64,000 bases of DNA from Mesoterricola sediminis (GCF_030295425.1 NZ_AP027081.1:4137001-4201000), one strand, 5' to 3'. Positions 27,586 through 37,292 are shown, counted from the stretch's first letter. The notes: generated from the letters alone by a model not told the origin. Translations and numbers: made by a program.

Positions 27586-30500
27586 ATGCGCTGGTCCACC
27601 TCCGTGCTCCTGATGTCCGCGGCCCTGCTCCTGGGGGGGATGCTCAATTCCTCCTCCCGCGCCCCGGAGGCCCCCTGGCGCGAGCGCGGCTGGACCGGCG
27701 CCTTCGCGGTGCCCCGGCCCGCCCTGCCGGGTCAGGCCGCCTGGCTCGAGGCCTCGGGCCCCATCCCCACCGACGTGCGCCTCCGCCTCCACCGGGTGGA
27801 CGATCCCCCCGCCTTCCTCGCGCGCCTCCTGGCCACCCCCGCCGGCGATCCCGCCCTGGAGGGCAGCCGCGCCGGCCTCGATCCCCTCGACGTCCTCCGG
27901 GAGGCCTTCCTCTGGGGCGGGCGCCGGGCCTTCGTCACCGTCCACCGCACCGCCTCCCGCGCGCTGCGGGACGCCGCCCGGGGCGCGGGAACCCTGCGCC
28001 CCCCCCTGCAGTCCGCCACGGAGCCCCGGGAGGGCGCGGCGGTGCCCCTCGCGGGCAGGCCCGGCCTGACCTTCGTGTCCGAGGTGGTCCCCCGGGTGAC
28101 GGAGGAGATCGCCCGCAGCCCCAAGCGCGCGGACGGCGGCGGCGAGCGCGAGGAGGGCCACCTGAGCCGCATCGAGCTCCCGGCCCAGGAGGCCGGCGTC
28201 TACCTGGTGGAGATCCTGCGGGACGGCGACGCCGCCTACGTGCCCTGGCTCGTCACCGACCTGGCCCTGCTGGGCGCCCAGGACGGCGCCAGCCTCCAGG
28301 TCCGGGCCGTGAGCGCCCGGGACGGCGCCCCCTACCCGGGCGTGCAGGGCCGCCTCTTCGAGGGCGCCCAGGCCCGTCCCCTCCCCTTCGGCGGGGACGG
28401 GGAGGCCCAGACGCAGGCCAGTCCGGGCGTGCGCCGGGTGGTCCTGGCCCAGGCCGGGCGCAACCTGGCCCTCCTGGCCAGCGAGGGCCAGGGCTCCGCC
28501 GCCGTGCGCCAGCGCCTCTACGCCTACACGGAGCGCCCCCTGTACCGGCCCGGCCAGGAGGTCTTCGTGAAGGCCGTCCTCCGCACCGTCGAGGGCGGGG
28601 AGAACCGGGTTCCCAGGGGCGTGGCCGAGCTCCCCTACACCGTGCTCGACCCCGAGGACACCAAGGTGGCCGAGGGGCGCGCCCGCCTCCTCAGCGCCGA
28701 GACCTGCACCTTCGGCGCCAGCGTCGTCCTCCCCGGCCAGGGGCGCCTGGGGGCCTACCGCTGGGTCTTCCAGGGCCCGCAGGGGCCCGCCCAGGCCGAA
28801 TTCAAGGTGGAGCAGTTCGTGAAGCCCGCCTTCGCCGTGGCGGTCACCGCCGACGCCCCCAAGGTGGGCCTCGACGATCCCATGGCCTTCAAGGTCGCGG
28901 CCCGCTATTTCTACGGCGCCGCCGTCCGCAAGGCCAAGGCGGACTGGTTCCTCTACCGCGTCGTGCCCCGCGCCCAGGGCTGGTGGACCCCCGAGGAGGA
29001 CGAGGGCCCCGCCCCCGAGCTCATGGAGAGCGGCCAGCTGGAGCTGGACGAGGACGGCGGCGCCGCCAGCCCCGTCTTCAAGGCCGCCGAGGACGGCCTG
29101 TACCGCTTCGTCGTCAAGGTGACGGACGGAAGCGGGCAGCAGAACTCCGGCAGCGCCCAGGTGCGCGCCTCCGCGGGCGACATGGTGCTCTTCGTGGGCA
29201 CGGACCGCGCCGTGGCGGCGCCCGGCAGGCCCTTCCAGGCCACGGCCAGGGCCGTCGACCTCGAGGGCCGCGAACTCCGCGCCGTGGACATCTCCCTCCG
29301 CGCCGCGCGCATCGTGGCCGAAAAGGAGAGCCGCGACTGGTGGGCCCGGACCTCGGCCCTCAAGCCGGGGGAGACCGTGGCCTCCGCGCGCGGCCCCCGT
29401 TCCGCCCTGACGATCGCCGAGGGCGGCGCCTACCTCGTGGTGGCGGAGGCCCTCGATTCCAAGGGCCGCCGGATCACGGCCCAGTGCATGGTCACCGTCG
29501 CCGCCGAAGGCACCCCCCTGCCCGCCGTCCCCGACCTGCGCGCCTCCGCCGACAAGACCCTGTACCAGGCGGGCGAGACGGCCCGGATCCTGGTGCGCCT
29601 GCCCAGTCCCCGCCTCACCCTCCACTGGACCGTGGAGCACGAAGGCCTCGCGCGCCACCACGCGCGCCGGATCGAGGGGACCACCGCGGTCGTGGAGGTC
29701 CCCGTGACGCCCGAGCTCCAGCCCAACGCCTGGGCCGTGTTCGAGATCGTGTCCGAGGGCCGCCGCCAGCTGGCCGAGGTGCCCATCCGCGCCCCCCGCG
29801 CCGACCGCCGCCTCCAGGTGGAGGTGAAGGCGGACCGCGACGCCTACCAGCCCGGCCAGCCCATGAAGCTCGCCGTCCAGGTCAAGGACCACCAGGGGCG
29901 GCCCGCCGCCGCCGACCTCAGCGTCGGCGTGGTGGACGAGGCCATCTACGCCCTCAGCCCCGAATTCCATCCCGACATCGTCCGGTTCTTCAACCCCACC
30001 CGCCACCACGCCGTCCTGCGCACCGGAAGCACGGAATGGAGCTTCTGGGACATCCTCCGCCGCCAGCGCCCGGTGTGGGCCCTGCGCCAGACCCGCCGCG
30101 GCGAGTTCAAGAGCGACGACGCCGACAAGGTCCGCCAGAACTTCAAGGACACGGCCCACTGGGTCCCCTTCCTCGCGGCCGGATCCGACGGGCGCGCCTC
30201 CACCCAGCTGGTCCTCCCCGACAACCTCACGGCGTGGCGCGCCACCGCGACGGCCGTCACCGCCGACACGCGCGCGGGGGTGGGCCGGGACAAGCGGACC
30301 GCCTCCAAGCCCCTCCAGGTGAGCCTCACCCTGCCCCGGACCCTGTCCCTGGGCGAGGAGGCCCGGGCCGTGGCCCAGGTGCGCAACCTCAGCGGGAAAC
30401 CCCTCCAGGGCAGGCTCTGGCTGGAAGTGACCAATGGGCGACTGGGCGGGACCACCTCCACCGGCTTCGACCTCCAGGACCAGGGCGAGCACCGGCTGAG

Positions 30501-32346
30501 CCTGCCCCTCTCGACGGCCGCCAGGGGCCCCCTCACCGTCACCGCGCGGGTGGAGGGCGGGGGCCTCAAGGACGCCGAGCGCCGCACCGTGGCCGTGGCC
30601 GATCCCCTCGTGCCCGCCAGCGTCAGCGGCTTCCTCCAGCTCCAGGGCGGGTCCGCCGCGGTGGATATCCCCGTGCCCCCGGGCGCGACCGGGGAGACCA
30701 GCCTCGTGGTGACCCCCGTGCGGAGCCTCGAGCAGCTCTGCCTGCCCAGCCTCCCCTACCTCATCGCCTACCCCTACGGCTGCGTGGAGCAGACCCTCTC
30801 CAGCTTCATGCCCAACCTCCAGGTGGCCGCCCTCGTCAAGAAGGGCGCCATGCCCGCGGTGGACTGGAAACAGCTGGTGGACCTGGACCGCAACATCCGG
30901 GACGGGGTGTTCCGGGTCTACGGCTACCAGATGGCGAACGGGGGCTGGGGCTGGTACGCGCCCCATGACTTCGGCCTCCAGGCCAATCCGCACACCACGG
31001 GCTACGCCCTCCAGAGCTTCGCGGCCATGCGGGCCCTGGGCTACCCCGTGGACGACGCGGTCTACGGCCGCGGCGTCCAGGCCGCCTTCAGCCTCTTCCG
31101 CGAATGTGCCCGGCGGGCCGACGCCCTCGCCCCGGGCGCCGTCCCCGAGCGGGGGGAGTCGGCGGATCCCGCCGGGGACGCGGCCTTCCTCCTCCAGGCC
31201 CTCGCCCGGACCGGGGAGCCTGTCGCCGGCCTCGTGGAGGCCACCGCCGCCAAGGTGCTCGCCGGCAAATGGGCGGGCGCCCACGTCGCCGCGCTGGCGG
31301 CCCAGGCCGCCGTCGCCTCCCGCCACCCCCGCGCCGGGGCCCTGCTGGACCGCCTCGAGCAGTCCGCCCAGGCCCAGGGCGGCCTCGCCCACTGGGAGGG
31401 GAACCGCAGGACCTGGCTGGAGTGGAGCTCCGGCGACGTCTTCCCCACCGTGGCGGCCCTCAAGGCCCTCCTGGAAGGCCGGCCCGCGTCGCCCCTCATC
31501 CCCCGGGGCGAGGCCTTCCTGGCCACGCGCTTCCAGGGCTACGGCTGGGAGTCCACCTGGAACACCGCCCAGGTGCTGGACCTCCTTCCCCTGATCGCCC
31601 GGACCCGCCCGCTGACGTGGTCCGGCGGCGACCTGAAGGCCGCCGTGGACGGCGGGCCCGCCTGGGACTTCTCCAGCGCCGAGGCGCCCCGGCCGCGGCG
31701 CTGGGGCTCCCGGGAGCCCCGCCCCGGTTTCCTGCCGATGGAGGCCCCGAAGCCCCTGCGCCTGACCGGGTCCGGCCGGGGCGTCCTGGTGTGGACGTAC
31801 GCCTACCAGGTGCCCGGCAGCGCGAGGCCCCCGCAGGCCGCCAACGCCTCGGGGGCGGCGCGCCTCTCCCTGAAGCGGGGCCTCTGGGCCCTCTCCTCCC
31901 CCCAGGCCACCGGGAACGCCCGCAGGGGCTGGGTCCGCCGGCCCTGGACCGGGAAGCTGGCGGTGGGGGACGAGGCCTGGATGGAACTGGAGGCCGGGGG
32001 TGACCACGAGGCCAGCTACGCCCTCCTGGAGGTCCCCATCCCCGCCGGGCTCGTCCCCAGCGTGAAGCTGGAGGGCTTCGTCCTGGAGGGCCGGCCCTTC
32101 TCCAACGCCGACGCCAGCGACGCCTGGTGGGACAAGCCCCGGGTGGAGGTCCACCCGGACCGGGTGACCTTCCTCTGGCAGAAGTTCTACCCCTGGAGCC
32201 CCCAGCGGGTCCGCATCCTGCTGCGGGCCGGCATGGCCGGGACCTACCGCATCCGCCCGGCCCGCCTCAGCCTGATGTCCAGCGAAGGCCAGTGGGTCAC
32301 CTGCGACGGCGCGGACCTCGCGGTGCGCGAAGGAGGTGCCCAGTGA
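27586..32346 (+). CDS. Bacterial alpha-2-macroglobulin (YfaS/MagD type) with thioester motif
   Basis: 1586 residues. Signal peptide or anchor about 1-22, no lipobox. Then macroglobulin-like domains, including a conserved LYAYTERPLYRPGQEVFVKAV block (about 310), the A2M core near SVGVVDEAIYAL (about 780), and the thioester-containing helical domain with PYGC1066-V-E-Q1069. A terpenoid-cyclase-like helical toroid follows to about 1350, then C-terminal macroglobulin domains. The known family mechanism is that bait cleavage exposes the thioester, which traps the protease. Neighbours identify it as the YfaS branch, where I recall the CxEQ is usually lost, so the intact motif is notable. Periplasmic by inference. 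Confidence 0.92.
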   Translation: MRWSTSVLLMSAALLLGGMLNSSSRAPEAPWRERGWTGAFAVPRPALPGQAAWLEASGPIPTDVRLRLHRVDDPPAFLARLLATPAGDPALEGSRAGLDPLDVLREAFLWGGRRAFVTVHRTASRALRDAARGAGTLRPPLQSATEPREGAAVPLAGRPGLTFVSEVVPRVTEEIARSPKRADGGGEREEGHLSRIELPAQEAGVYLVEILRDGDAAYVPWLVTDLALLGAQDGASLQVRAVSARDGAPYPGVQGRLFEGAQARPLPFGGDGEAQTQASPGVRRVVLAQAGRNLALLASEGQGSAAVRQRLYAYTERPLYRPGQEVFVKAVLRTVEGGENRVPRGVAELPYTVLDPEDTKVAEGRARLLSAETCTFGASVVLPGQGRLGAYRWVFQGPQGPAQAEFKVEQFVKPAFAVAVTADAPKVGLDDPMAFKVAARYFYGAAVRKAKADWFLYRVVPRAQGWWTPEEDEGPAPELMESGQLELDEDGGAASPVFKAAEDGLYRFVVKVTDGSGQQNSGSAQVRASAGDMVLFVGTDRAVAAPGRPFQATARAVDLEGRELRAVDISLRAARIVAEKESRDWWARTSALKPGETVASARGPRSALTIAEGGAYLVVAEALDSKGRRITAQCMVTVAAEGTPLPAVPDLRASADKTLYQAGETARILVRLPSPRLTLHWTVEHEGLARHHARRIEGTTAVVEVPVTPELQPNAWAVFEIVSEGRRQLAEVPIRAPRADRRLQVEVKADRDAYQPGQPMKLAVQVKDHQGRPAAADLSVGVVDEAIYALSPEFHPDIVRFFNPTRHHAVLRTGSTEWSFWDILRRQRPVWALRQTRRGEFKSDDADKVRQNFKDTAHWVPFLAAGSDGRASTQLVLPDNLTAWRATATAVTADTRAGVGRDKRTASKPLQVSLTLPRTLSLGEEARAVAQVRNLSGKPLQGRLWLEVTNGRLGGTTSTGFDLQDQGEHRLSLPLSTAARGPLTVTARVEGGGLKDAERRTVAVADPLVPASVSGFLQLQGGSAAVDIPVPPGATGETSLVVTPVRSLEQLCLPSLPYLIAYPYGCVEQTLSSFMPNLQVAALVKKGAMPAVDWKQLVDLDRNIRDGVFRVYGYQMANGGWGWYAPHDFGLQANPHTTGYALQSFAAMRALGYPVDDAVYGRGVQAAFSLFRECARRADALAPGAVPERGESADPAGDAAFLLQALARTGEPVAGLVEATAAKVLAGKWAGAHVAALAAQAAVASRHPRAGALLDRLEQSAQAQGGLAHWEGNRRTWLEWSSGDVFPTVAALKALLEGRPASPLIPRGEAFLATRFQGYGWESTWNTAQVLDLLPLIARTRPLTWSGGDLKAAVDGGPAWDFSSAEAPRPRRWGSREPRPGFLPMEAPKPLRLTGSGRGVLVWTYAYQVPGSARPPQAANASGAARLSLKRGLWALSSPQATGNARRGWVRRPWTGKLAVGDEAWMELEAGGDHEASYALLEVPIPAGLVPSVKLEGFVLEGRPFSNADASDAWWDKPRVEVHPDRVTFLWQKFYPWSPQRVRILLRAGMAGTYRIRPARLSLMSSEGQWVTCDGADLAVREGGAQ

Positions 32347-33173
32347 AGCCCGCCCTGTTCGCCGTCGTCGCCTGCGCCGCCCTGGCGGCGGCGCCGCCCC
32401 CCTACCGCCCCGACCCGTCCGCCTGGCGCCTGGAGGTGTCCCCCGGCCTCGGCGGCTGGATGGACGCCTCCGTCGTCACCCTCCGCCTGAAGGTCGTGGA
32501 CCCCAACGACCCCGAGCCCCCCCGGGAGGGCGCCGCCGCCTGGGATGACGCGCCCGACGAGGACGACCCCATGGACGAGGGCGGCGCCGCGGAAACGGAG
32601 GTCCAGCGCCGGGCCCGCTGGGAGGCCCGGGAGCGCGCCTGGGAAGCCCGCCGCGCCCGGAACGCCTGGCGGGACCGCACCGTCATCCTCTGGTTCAACG
32701 GGGAGGAGCGGCGGCGCTTCATCCGGGTCGGCTACCCCCTGGAAGAACGCCTCACCTGCCTGGGCGGCGAGAACCGGCTGGAGATCCTCGAGCCCGCCTC
32801 GGGCCAGCGCCTCGTCCGGACCTGGTGGGCGGCCTCGGGCCGGGCCCGGCTCGTGGTCCAGCAGGCGGCCGACGGGGACAGCCCCGGCGGCACCCTGGAG
32901 GTGGTGGAACCCGGGGGGGCCCTGGCGGCCTCCTACCGCCGCACGGCCTCGGGCGGCATGGCCGAATGGAACCGCTACACCCACCCCCACCCGCCCGCGG
33001 GCACGTACACCCTGCGCTGGACCGGCGTCTGGCGCGGCGGCAAGCCCGGCCTGATCACCGTGGAGGCCGTCCTGGACGCGGGCACCGAGCGGGAACGCCG
33101 GTGGTCCTTCCGGAAACTCCTGCTCCCCGGGGCCGGCCCCGTGGTCCTGGGCACGGTGGACGTGGAGGAGTGA
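32343..33173 (+). CDS. YfaP-like DUF2135 protein
   Basis: 276 residues. GTG start overlapping the macroglobulin stop (GTGA), with GAAGGAGGTG well placed. Signal peptide about 1-19. The body is beta-rich: NRLEILEPASGQRLVRTWW, then THPHPPAGTYTLRWTGVW, fitting DUF2135 of yfaS operons. An acidic, low-complexity loop (about 60-85, many D/E) followed by an Arg-rich helix is unusual. Possibly a macroglobulin partner; no enzymatic motif. Confidence 0.72.
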   Translation: MKPALFAVVACAALAAAPPPYRPDPSAWRLEVSPGLGGWMDASVVTLRLKVVDPNDPEPPREGAAAWDDAPDEDDPMDEGGAAETEVQRRARWEARERAWEARRARNAWRDRTVILWFNGEERRRFIRVGYPLEERLTCLGGENRLEILEPASGQRLVRTWWAASGRARLVVQQAADGDSPGGTLEVVEPGGALAASYRRTASGGMAEWNRYTHPHPPAGTYTLRWTGVWRGGKPGLITVEAVLDAGTERERRWSFRKLLLPGAGPVVLGTVDVEE

Positions 33174-33270
33174 TGCGCGCCCACCCGGACCGGGCGCGGA
33201 TCGCCCGCCGCCGCCAAGGCCGTCCGCCCTTCAGGGGCGGGCAGGTCCTGGGCCCCGGCGGCGTGGACCC

Positions 33271-35418
33271 ATGAGGCTCGGGCTTCTCGCGGGTCTGGCC
33301 CTCGCCGCCCGCCTCGGCGCCGGCGAGCCGCGCCTCCTGCCCGGGGAGGGCCTCGCGGTGGCGGAGGCGGAGGGCCCCGTCCGGGTCTGGGGCGAGGCCG
33401 GCCGGGAGACCCCCATGGGCAGCCTGGCGAAACTGGTCTGGCTGGCCCGGTCCGGGCCCGACTGGGCGGCCCGGGCCGTCACCTTCCGCTGCGATGGCCA
33501 CTGGGACGGCCTCCCCTGCTGGAACCGGGAGGGGCACGGGCCCGTGGACCTGGCCGCCGCGGCCCAGGCCAGCTGCAACCTCGCCTTCCTCGCCTGGGCC
33601 CGGGCCGACCTGGCCCGGGCCGAAGCCCGGCAGGGCCCCTCCGCCGCCCGGAGCGCCCTGGCGGCGGATTTCCGCCCCTTCCTCGGCCCGCGGGAACCCC
33701 CCGCCGGCCCCCTGGGCCCCGCCTGGATCGGCACCGGCACCCTGCTGCGCACCAGCCCCGCGGCCTTCGCGGCCTGGCTCGCCGCCCAGGGCGGCCTGCG
33801 GTCCCAGGCCGCCGGGCTCCTGGCCGACGCCGGGGGCGGGTGGGTGAAGACGGGCACCGCGGCCGCGGTGACGGACCCCCAGCGGACCTGGGCCTGGGCG
33901 GCCGGCGTCCGGGAAGGGCGGATCCTCGTCCTCCGCCTTCCGGAGGGCCGGGGAAAGGCGGAGGGCCTGGCCCGCTTCCGGGCGGTGGCCGACGCGCTCG
34001 CAGCGGGGGATCCCCCGCCCGTCTTCGCCGGGGACCCGGACGGGGAGGCCCGCCTCCGGGCGCCCCTGGCCGCCGCGGCCGAGGGGACCCGGGCCTGGGG
34101 CCCCTGGCCCGCCGGCACCTGGACCGTCCAGCTCCACACCCGCCCCGGCGCCTTCGAGGCCGCCACGGGGGCCCCGCCCCAGCGGGCCGCCCTCTGGGTG
34201 GGCGCCACCCTCCACCTGCGGCCCCTGGCCCAGCTCCAGCGCCGCGACCTGGGCGCCCTCCTCCGCCACGAACTGGTCCACCGCCGCCTCGCCGGGGCGG
34301 GGCTCCGCCCCTGGGAGGAGGAGGCCCGCTGCCTGGCCGCCGAAACCCAGGCCGCGCCTCCCGCCGTCTGGCCCGCGCCCCCGGAGGGGGCGGACCAGGC
34401 GGCCCTGGACCAGGCCCTCGCCAGGGGGACCACCCGGGCCCAGGCCTGGGCCTACGCGTACCTGCGGGCCTGGCTGGCGGGGATGCCGCCCCCCTCCCAT
34501 CGGCCGGCCGCCCCCCCGGAAGCCCCCGGCTGGCGGGAGGACCGCCCCGAGGCCCGGGTTACGGTTGTATGGCCTGTCGATCGCTTCCCCCGGGACCTGA
34601 CGGTCAACGGAGCACCCCTCCGGCCCGGCCCGCCCCGCACCTGGCGGGAAGGCGTCACCTTCGGCCCCGGGGCGCCCGTGGCGCGCCTGGAGGGGGAGGT
34701 GCGCATCGAACCAGCGGGCAGGAGCTGGCGGGTGGCCTGGAAGGTGCCCGCCTCCGCCTGGATCGCCGCCGCCGTGGACGGGGAGCTGGGCCCCGGGGCG
34801 CCCGCCGAGGCCCGCCGCGCCCTGGCGGCCGTGCTCGGCGCCTGGCTCGCGGCCCATCCGGGGGGCAACCACCCCGACGGCAGCCTCTGCCCCCTCACCC
34901 ACTGCGCCGTGATCCGGGGCCCGGGCTCCCCGGAGGCCCGGGAATCGGCGGCCGCCGCCCCCCGGGCGGAACCGGGCTGGATCTGGTTCTGCGCCTCCCA
35001 GGGCGGGGTCTCCCTCGCCCCCGCGGCCGTGTGGGGCCGCGGGCCGGTGGACGCGCCCCCCGGAGCCGCCGTTCCCGGCGATCCCTGGGCCGCCTGGACC
35101 CGCAGCCTCACCCCCGCCCAGGTCCAGGCCCTCAAGCGCCAGGTCCGGCCCGGCCTCGCCCCCGGGCAGCGGGGCCTCCGCCTGGGGCCCAGCGGCCCCT
35201 ACCCCGTGGAGGACCTCCGGCTCGCAGCCGGCCGGTCCTTCGGCTGGGCCACCTGGCCCAGCAACGCCTGCGCCGCCCAACTCCTCCCCGACGGGTCCCT
35301 CCGGCTGGAGGGCCACGGCCTGGGCCACAACGTGGGCCTCTGCCTCGCCACGGCCCGCCACCAGGCCGAGGCCGGCATGGCGGCCGAGGAGATCCTCCGG
35401 CGGGCCTTCGTCCCCTGA
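33271..35418 (+). CDS. YfaQ-like DUF2300 protein: PBP-like motifs plus SpoIID-like end
   Basis: 715 residues with signal peptide (about 1-17). The N-terminal part shows the three penicillin-binding-protein motifs in order and spacing: S51-L-A-K54, S101-C-N103 and K193-T-G-T196. A middle HELVH (333-337) looks like a zinc-peptidase motif. The last ~150 residues resemble SpoIID/LytB lytic enzymes: SLTPAQVQALKRQV, then GHGLGHNVGLCLATARHQAEAG and AEEILRRAF. It could bind or process peptidoglycan at the macroglobulin complex. Position matches YfaQ. Start follows the DUF2135 stop by 97 bases with a weak ribosome site. Confidence 0.75.
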   Translation: MRLGLLAGLALAARLGAGEPRLLPGEGLAVAEAEGPVRVWGEAGRETPMGSLAKLVWLARSGPDWAARAVTFRCDGHWDGLPCWNREGHGPVDLAAAAQASCNLAFLAWARADLARAEARQGPSAARSALAADFRPFLGPREPPAGPLGPAWIGTGTLLRTSPAAFAAWLAAQGGLRSQAAGLLADAGGGWVKTGTAAAVTDPQRTWAWAAGVREGRILVLRLPEGRGKAEGLARFRAVADALAAGDPPPVFAGDPDGEARLRAPLAAAAEGTRAWGPWPAGTWTVQLHTRPGAFEAATGAPPQRAALWVGATLHLRPLAQLQRRDLGALLRHELVHRRLAGAGLRPWEEEARCLAAETQAAPPAVWPAPPEGADQAALDQALARGTTRAQAWAYAYLRAWLAGMPPPSHRPAAPPEAPGWREDRPEARVTVVWPVDRFPRDLTVNGAPLRPGPPRTWREGVTFGPGAPVARLEGEVRIEPAGRSWRVAWKVPASAWIAAAVDGELGPGAPAEARRALAAVLGAWLAAHPGGNHPDGSLCPLTHCAVIRGPGSPEARESAAAAPRAEPGWIWFCASQGGVSLAPAAVWGRGPVDAPPGAAVPGDPWAAWTRSLTPAQVQALKRQVRPGLAPGQRGLRLGPSGPYPVEDLRLAAGRSFGWATWPSNACAAQLLPDGSLRLEGHGLGHNVGLCLATARHQAEAGMAAEEILRRAFVP

Positions 35419-35440
35419 CCCCCGCGGGCCTCGCATGGAA

Positions 35441-35463
35441 AAGGCCCCGCGTCGCGGGGCCTT
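35441..35463 (-). terminator. Intrinsic terminator of tRNA-His (also behind yfa-type operon)
   Basis: AAGGCCCCGC and GCGGGGCCTT form a 10-bp stem with a 3-base loop. On the minus strand it is followed by TTCC after the TT of the stem (TTTT in all), 6 bases past the tRNA end. It may also stop the plus-strand operon ending at 35418. Confidence 0.7.
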
Positions 35464-35468
35464 CGATC

Positions 35469-35546
35469 TGGGGCGGATGATGGGACTCGAACCCACGACA
35501 CCTGGAATCACAATCCAGTACTCTAACCAACTGAGCTACATCCGCC
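35469..35546 (-). tRNA. tRNA-His (anticodon GTG)
   Basis: Full cloverleaf on the minus strand: acceptor GCGGATG/CATCCGC, D-arm GCTC..GAGT, anticodon stem CTGGA/TCCAG with loop TTGTGAT (GTG anticodon), T-arm GTGGG-TTCGAGT-CCCAT. The extra 5-prime G (-1) opposite C73 is the histidine identity feature. CCA is encoded (35471-35469). Confidence 0.95.
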
Positions 35547-35643
35547 GTTGGACTGGACAGAATACCCTGGCCGGGCCGGTTTGGAAAGCCTGAATGGGCG
35601 GACCCCCGGTCCTTCCGTTAAACGCTCCGGTTTTTTCCCCGTC

Positions 35644-35649
35644 TATACT
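35644..35649 (+). promoter_or_regulatory. -10 box of degP-like gene
   Basis: TATACT after a T/C-rich tract, 108 bases before the ATG. The -35 is unclear. The long leader holds no gene and no clear riboswitch. Confidence 0.4.
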
Positions 35650-35757
35650 AGGTGCCGCGGCTCCCCCGCTCGCAGGAACCTATTGCAGTTTTTGAACATC
35701 CAGTATCCGTAATCCCGCTTCCCGGCCCGGGCAGGGCACCTTTCGCGAGGACCATCT

Positions 35758-37272
35758 ATGAAACGTCACATCAAGCAACTCTTCATGCTGTCCGCCTTCG
35801 CCGGCGCCTGCATGGCCGTAGGCATGGGTCTCAGCTACCACTGGGTGGCCAAGGCCCAGGAAGAGCAGCCCGTGACGGTGGACGCCAAGGGTCTCGACCG
35901 CCTCCCCCCCATCGCGGAGGTGGCCGACAAGCTCAACCCCACCGTCGTCTCCATCACCAACACGAGCTTCGTCAAGACCCGCGGGCGCGGCGGCGAGAAC
36001 CCCTTCGGCGACGATTTCTTCAACTGGTTCTTCGGGCCCCAGCGCCCCGGCCAGCGCGCCCCCCAGGAGGAGGAGCAGCGGGTCCAGGGCGCCGGCTCCG
36101 GCGTCATCATCAGCCCCGACGGCGAGATCCTCACCAACAACCACGTCATCGACGGCGTGCGCGGCTCCGACACCCAGATCGAGGTGAAGACCTCCGACGG
36201 GCGCTCCTTCAAGGCCACGATCCTGGGCAAGGACAAGGAACTGGACATCGCCCTCATCAAGATCGACGCCAAGCACCTGCCCTACGCCAAGCTCGGCGAC
36301 AGCGACGCCATGCGCATCGGCGAGTGGGTGGTGGCCATCGGCAACCCCCTGGGCCTGGAGCACACGGTCACCCAGGGCATCATCTCCGCCAAGGGCCGCC
36401 AGCTGACGGGGCCCGGCCTCGAGTCCTTCATCCAGACCGACGCCGCCATCAACCGCGGCAACTCCGGCGGCCCCCTGCTCAACCTGCGGGGCGAGGTCAT
36501 CGGCATCAACACCGCGATCCGCCCCGACGGCCAGAACATCGGCTTCGCGGTGCCGGTGAACATGATCAAGCGCATCATCCCCGACCTGAAGTCCGGCAAG
36601 CCCGTCAGCCGTGGCTACCTGGGCGTCGGCACCCGGCCCATGGACGCCGAGTTCCAGTCAAGCCTGGGCATCAAGGAGGGCGCCGTCGTTTCCAACGTGG
36701 ACCGGGGCACCCCCGCGGACAAGGCCGGCATCCAGCGCCTGGACGTGATCACGGGCGTGGACGGCCAGAAGATCCGCAGCGGCGATGAGCTGGTGGCCGC
36801 CATCGCGGGCCGCCGCGCCGGGGAGTCCGTCACCGTCACCGTCTGGCGGGAAGGCAAGTTCAAGGACATCAAGGTCGTCCTGGGCGACCGCCGCGACCTC
36901 CAGAAGGGCGACGCCGACGAGGAGGAGAGCGCCCCCGCCCCCGAGAACGACTCCAAGGGCGGCGAGAAGACCCTGAACCTGGAGAAGTCCTACGGCTTCA
37001 CCGTGGAGGCCCTGAGCCCCGCCAACCGCCACCAGTTCGGCATCCCCAACGACGTCAAGGGCGTCGTCGTCACCTACGTGGCCACCCGCTCCGGCGCGGC
37101 CGACAAGGGCCTCGCCCCCGGCCTCGTCATCACCGCCGTCGGCCCCAGGGACGTGGAGGACCTGGCCCAGTTCAACGCCGAAGTGAAGAAGGCCGGCGGG
37201 AAGAAGCCCCTGCTCCTGCTCGTCAAGGCCCACCGGGGCGGCGCCATCACCCTGGCCATCCCCCCGCGCTAG
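35758..37272 (+). CDS. degP: Periplasmic serine protease Do (DegP/HtrA)
   Basis: 504 residues. An N-terminal signal/anchor helix about 9-28 is followed by the trypsin-like domain with H129 (TNNHV), D163 (LDIALIK) and S236 (NRGNSGGPL), a Gly/Arg/Gln-rich LA loop (about 80-105), then PDZ1 about 275-370 and PDZ2 about 405-500. Normal DegP length and order. Degrades or chaperones misfolded envelope proteins. The N-terminal helix has no clear cleavage site, so it may be membrane-tethered. Ends in a strong intrinsic terminator. Confidence 0.93.
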   Translation: MKRHIKQLFMLSAFAGACMAVGMGLSYHWVAKAQEEQPVTVDAKGLDRLPPIAEVADKLNPTVVSITNTSFVKTRGRGGENPFGDDFFNWFFGPQRPGQRAPQEEEQRVQGAGSGVIISPDGEILTNNHVIDGVRGSDTQIEVKTSDGRSFKATILGKDKELDIALIKIDAKHLPYAKLGDSDAMRIGEWVVAIGNPLGLEHTVTQGIISAKGRQLTGPGLESFIQTDAAINRGNSGGPLLNLRGEVIGINTAIRPDGQNIGFAVPVNMIKRIIPDLKSGKPVSRGYLGVGTRPMDAEFQSSLGIKEGAVVSNVDRGTPADKAGIQRLDVITGVDGQKIRSGDELVAAIAGRRAGESVTVTVWREGKFKDIKVVLGDRRDLQKGDADEEESAPAPENDSKGGEKTLNLEKSYGFTVEALSPANRHQFGIPNDVKGVVVTYVATRSGAADKGLAPGLVITAVGPRDVEDLAQFNAEVKKAGGKKPLLLLVKAHRGGAITLAIPPR

Positions 37273-37292
37273 GGCTTCGCCTTCCGACGCGA

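Noticed and set aside
27538-32154. Open frame of about 1538 codons on the minus strand, and many other very long opposite-strand frames
   Set aside because: They lie antisense to well-recognised genes, lack ribosome sites and family matches, and have the Gly/Arg/His/Pro-rich composition of high-GC shadow frames.
33174-33270. Possible small gene starting at ATG 33174 after the DUF2135 stop
   Set aside because: It is not in frame with the DUF2300 gene, has no family match, and the 97-base gap is too short for a convincing product.
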